NCBI GenBank assembly: GCA_039545295.1
Contig: BCIK01000001.1
Location: 434,001-498,000 of the forward strand
DNA: 64,000 bases
From: Udeniomyces pyricola
Taxonomy: Eukaryota > Basidiomycota > Tremellomycetes > Cystofilobasidiales > Mrakiaceae
Reading direction: 5' to 3'
Positions 60,553-64,000 of this stretch are shown here, piece by piece (positions within the stretch are counted from its first letter, which is position 1; each line of letters begins with the position of its first letter). The notes under the pieces were generated by a model, which was given only the letters and a program-made list of their open reading frames with translations, did not search any database and was not told the DNA's origin. The translations under genes and the position numbers were made by a program.

Positions 60553-63056
60553 TCAAGACGATGACGATGACGAGCCCTCGACGGCGTCTTTCAACCCAGG
60601 GACGTCTGTCCGATCGCGTACGATTCGCAAGCCACCACTCGGTTCGGCCCGGGCCGCGAGCGGACAAACGCTCATTTCGGTCCAGTCGAGCCAGATGGAC
60701 TCGACGACTGCGATCGGCTCGGCTCGGTCGATCACGAGAACCCAGAGGGCATCGTAGCCGCCGGCTGATGGATTGTGAGAGTGAGGAAGAAGGGGGAGGG
60801 GAGAGAAGGAGGTGGGTGATGGGAGAGTGGAGAGAGAGAAATCGAAGAACGTGAGTCATCGGTGCTCATGAAGCACATGCGAGAAAGAAAAGAACAGAAT
60901 ACAAAATAGTAGGCCAGAACAGAATATAAGAACAAAAAAAGAAAGAAAAAGGGGAAAAAAGGCAAACGCACCACCTGGTACGCCAGCCGCGATGACGCCC
61001 GGTCGTTTCAAGCACTCATCGAGCAACCTGGTCTGCTCATCCGGCTCGATCGGGACGTTCGATGCCGCACCCATGGCCTTCATGGCGGTTCGGATCTCTT
61101 GGGTGATGGACCGGATCCGTTGGACGGTCGAGACGATCTTGGAAGAGGAGGAGGAGGAGGTCGCGTCGGAGCTCGACGAGATCGAAAGGGATGCGAGGGA
61201 ATCGAGAGTCGAGGCGTAGAGATCGGAAGAGGTCGAGTGAAGAGCGGAGAGGGTTTCGAACGTAGAGGTGAGAGATTGGGTACAGTGGGAGATTTGAGCG
61301 TAGAGCTCGTCGGCTTTTTAGGAAGAGAGCACGACCGAAACGACAACGAACAGATACATAAAACACGCAAGAGGAGACAACAAAGTGGTACCCCCAACAA
61401 AAAAAAACGCGTTGATCAGTATGCCAAAAATAAAGAAGAACAAGACGAAGAAGAAGGAAAGTCTGAACAGATTTGACGGCCAAAGAGGAAGAGAGAGAGA
61501 GAAGAAGAAGAAGAGGAAGAACAGAAGCAGAAGGGCACTTACCGCGTTTGGGGTTCTCCTTGCGCCATTTGAGGACCTTGCCAACCAGAGAAGGCGTATC
61601 GCTCCCGGCATCGACGTCGGCGAGCATGAGCCGCATTCCGGGCGGTAGAGAGACGGGCTGAACTTGGTTGGTCCATTTGGGATTGGAAGGAAGCAGGGAG
61701 GGAAGTAAAGGATAGGTTGGCTAGTGGAATTCGAAAAAGGGGAGCAAAGGGGGGGGGGGCATGAGAGGGGAAATCCAGGAATGGAAAGGAGGGAAGGGAA
61801 CAGGATTCGAGTTGTCAGGAGAGATGAGTTGGTTTTTTTCTCTGAGTGGAAGCTGCACCTCTGAGGCATAAATGTATCAGCTAAATCCGAGCTATATCCC
61901 TGGGTTTACTCACGTCTTCCTCTCCAATCGTCATGAGGTCTTCGAGGGCGTCCGGGAGGAACTTGGTGTACACCTGAGAGCCAAACACGGCCGAGGAGAC
62001 ATCGAAGCCGGACCCGACTTTGCCTTGAGCGAGACAGTGCGTGTACTGAGCGACATTGTGGACCAATTTGAGTTGGTCCAACGGGGAGAGAGTAGACTTA
62101 ATGTCCGACGAAGAAGAGGCGGTGCGAAGGGGGGAAGACGACGGTTCGGAGGAAGGCGATGAAGCGGTCGAAGCGGTAAATGCACTAGGATCGACAGCTC
62201 CGAGATGAAGGAGGAGAGCTGCGCAAAGGGAAGTAATGAGGGCAGCAGATGAGCCCAGCCCTGTCTTGTGAACGTTGGCTAGGGTGTCGTTGGTTGGGGA
62301 GAATGGAGGAAGATGAGCTAGGGAGTCGAGAGACAGAGGCAGGGAGAGATCTTGAAGCTTGTTTAATCGCGCCCGGTGAAAGAGGTAGAGGAATGCGAGA
62401 TGAGCATAGCGATGGATACAGGATGAAAAACAAACACGATAAAAGTAAAATAAAAACACGAGGAAGAAGACATAAGACAGTTGTCAATGAGTTTGAAAGT
62501 CAGTTGGTTTCCAACAAAAAGGACACGTATAGGCTGGAACGAGATGCTGGACAAGGTCCAAGCTCCTCATCCGGCTTCTTTTCGCTTTCCAAGTAGAAAA
62601 CGCTATGAGCCTCGATGCCATGTTCACCTGTTTCCTCTGACTGTAAAAATCGTTGTCTCCGGCGATGACAACCTCAAACGCGCCTCCTGCGTCGTCAAAC
62701 GCCCGCTGGACGGCCTCAACCCCGAGCAGCTCCGCGGCGACGCGTAGAGTCTTGGCCAACGCGATGCGGACGAACTTGTTGGACCCGCCAGGGCCGGGTT
62801 CCTCTTTGAGTTCCAAGACGTCGTGTTGAGAGGAGAGAGAGTAGGACCACTGGGCTTTGACAAATTGAGGGGATCGGACGAGGATAGACCGAGGGGTAGA
62901 CGCTGGACTGGGAAGGTTGTCGATGGAGGTGTAGAAGCGAGAGGAGGAGGAGATGACGAGACCCTGATGGGCGGGATCAAGGACGAGGTAGCCGCCTGCG
63001 AGGAGGACCTTGCCTGGCGAGGAGACGGTTGTGGATGTTGAGTTGGGCAGGGACAT
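60553..63056 (-). CDS. ERG8: Phosphomevalonate kinase
   Basis: This GHMP-family kinase converts phosphomevalonate to diphosphomevalonate in the mevalonate/sterol pathway. The N terminus MSLPNSTSTTVSSPGKVLLA continues GGYLVLDPAHQGLVISSSSR, the substrate-binding GHMP start, and further on GDNDFYSQRK. After an intron comes the ATP-binding glycine loop in VHKTGLGSSAALITSLCAAL, then QYTHCLAQGKVGSGFDVSSA, VSLPPGMRLMLADVDAGSDT, LVGKVLKWRKENP and the C-terminal GHMP motif GVIAAGVPAGGYDALWVLV, created across the last intron. The tail ends in acidic residues and a Ser run at 60553. A low-complexity Ser/Thr insert lies after LHLGAVDPSAF. An intron near 61.75 kb contains a sense-strand C-run. It is divergent from WBP1, 227 bp away. 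Confidence 0.93.
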
Positions 63057-63283
63057 GTGAGACGATGAAGAGGCGGGCGAGTTGCTGTATATATGCTGGT
63101 ATTATGTGGTAGCTGGTGCGTTATGTGAGGTACTAGATCCTGATAGATCCTAGAGGGCGTGCGTGTATGCCGACGCCACTGCTGTACTGCTATACTGCTG
63201 TACTGCTGCCCAGTTTCTTGTCCACCAACCAAATACCAACGCACCATATATATACACCAACGCCCACATCGTCCCATCCATAG
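63057..63283. promoter_or_regulatory. Bidirectional promoter between ERG8 and WBP1
   Basis: 227 bases between divergent start codons. A TATATATA element at about 63246-63254 lies roughly 30 bases upstream of the WBP1 ATG, and another ATATAT lies near 63088 on the ERG8 side. Short CTGTACTGCTATACTGCTG repeats are seen at 63178-63206. Confidence 0.55.
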
Positions 63284-64000
63284 ATGCGTCCCTTCTCATC
63301 GCTCCTCGCAGCAGCACTCCTGCTCACCTCAACCGCTCAAGCCAAAAGTTCTACAGGCGACCGCATCCTCGTCGCTCTCGAAAAGGGCCTCAACCAGGAT
63401 GACTATAGCATCTTCTGGCGATCGCTGCGGGGTCAGTCGCCCGCCTTTCACTCTCTCCCTTCCTCATCCAGCTTCCTCTCACTTTCCTCTCGGCTAGTCG
63501 CCACCGTTACGCATACATCCTCACAAGTCTATCCTTAACTCGACCTTTCTTCATGTTTCTCTCTATATCTGCATCTCCATCTAGAACGAGGATACGACCT
63601 CACATTCAAGAGCCCAAAGCAAGATTCGCCATCTCTCACCGCCTATGACGAGCGGTCGTTTGACCATGCCATCATCTTTGCTCCCAGCACCAAAGGTAAG
63701 TCTGCCGTCCATCAAGACTCTAAATGGAGCGAATGTCCTGGCAAGCATATACCTTGGCTCAAAGCTCACCGTATTTTGAACCCCCCCCCCCCAACCCACG
63801 TGTCGTGCTCATCGCTTTGCTCCATTCCGTGATTGCTTTCTCTTCAACCAATCCCCCTTTCTCGTCGTCATCTATGGATCTTACCCCTTCCAGCTTTTTC
63901 TCCCGATCTCACTCCGCAAGCTCTAGTGAAATACCTCTCTCTCCCATCGCCGGGTAACATCCTTATTGCTCTCTCGTCCAGCATCTCCGAGTTCAATCGG
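63284..64000 (+). CDS. WBP1: Oligosaccharyltransferase 48-kDa subunit (Wbp1/OST48), 3' partial
   Basis: A signal peptide (MRPFSSLLAAALLLTSTAQA) precedes GDRILVALEKGLNQDDYSIF, WRSLRERGYDLTFKSPKQDS, YDERSFDHAIIFAPSTKAFS and PDLTPQALVKYLSLPSPGNI, ending at the window edge in ISEFNR. Exons 63284-63431, 63585-63695 and 63894 onward join in phase. The third exon starts after the CCAG at 63890-63893, which restores the conserved SPDLTPQALVKYL. Wbp1/OST48 is an essential lumenal subunit of the same oligosaccharyltransferase complex as Swp1 (29403-31119). The second intron carries a C-run at 63781-63792. The gene continues beyond base 64000. Confidence 0.93.

Overview
This 64 kb window comes from the nuclear genome of an intron-rich basidiomycete fungus, most likely a yeast-like member. 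I cannot place it below phylum from sequence alone. The evidence is eukaryotic housekeeping genes, each split by many short introns (about 50-600 nt) with GT..AG (rarely GC..AG) ends, long Ser/Pro-rich proteins, and fungal-type subunits such as Swp1, Wbp1, Src1/Heh2, Vts1 and Arp9. There are no bacterial operons, CRISPR arrays, phage genes, rRNA genes or convincing tRNA genes. Two real assembly gaps (21794-22651 and 55005-55024) and a few single N's lie next to mononucleotide runs.

Layout, left to right. 1-12.6 kb: a secreted double-psi beta-barrel protein (+), then three minus-strand genes: inner nuclear membrane protein Heh2/Src1, acetate kinase and a mitochondrial DUF3429 membrane protein. 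12.7-22 kb: three plus-strand genes: VTS1 (Smaug-type SAM RNA-binding protein), an 827-aa Ser-rich protein of unknown function, and a PIG3-type quinone oxidoreductase cut by the gap. 23-37.4 kb: ribosomal protein eL27 (-), ATP synthase gamma (-), the Swp1/ribophorin II subunit of oligosaccharyltransferase (+), eIF2-beta (-) and an F-box protein (-). 37.7-47 kb: cytosolic seryl-tRNA synthetase (+), a 1092-aa low-complexity protein with a membrane-associated C terminus (+) and a small single-pass protein (+). 47-54.4 kb: a degenerate membrane-anchored adenylate-forming protein (-), an eEF1A-methyltransferase-like protein (-) and an Arp9-like actin-related protein (+). 55-64 kb: a Dbl-homology RhoGEF (+), phosphomevalonate kinase ERG8 (-) and the start of WBP1/OST48 (+), which runs off the window.

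Functionally this is ordinary housekeeping territory: translation (eL27, eIF2-beta, SerRS, a probable eEF1A methyltransferase), mitochondrial energy (ATP synthase gamma), N-glycosylation (two subunits of the same OST complex), isoprenoid synthesis (ERG8), chromatin and nuclear envelope (Arp9, Heh2), and Rho signalling. Several genes are head-to-head with short shared promoters (ATP3/SWP1, F-box/SES1, methyltransferase/ARP9, ERG8/WBP1).

The most unusual content is in gene structure rather than gene content. Checked against conserved protein motifs and reading phase, the genes contain many microexons: 6 nt in eIF2-beta, 7 nt in ATP3, 7 and 15 nt in the methyltransferase, 9 nt in SES1, 17 nt plus a 10-nt first coding exon in RPL27. 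At least three introns need GC-AG splicing. Long C-runs lie almost always on the sense strand of introns and leaders, and one acceptor is preceded by 36 uninterrupted T's. I found no convincing undescribed defence or mobile system. The unexplained proteins at 16.9, 41.3 and 45.9 kb are the best candidates for new biology.
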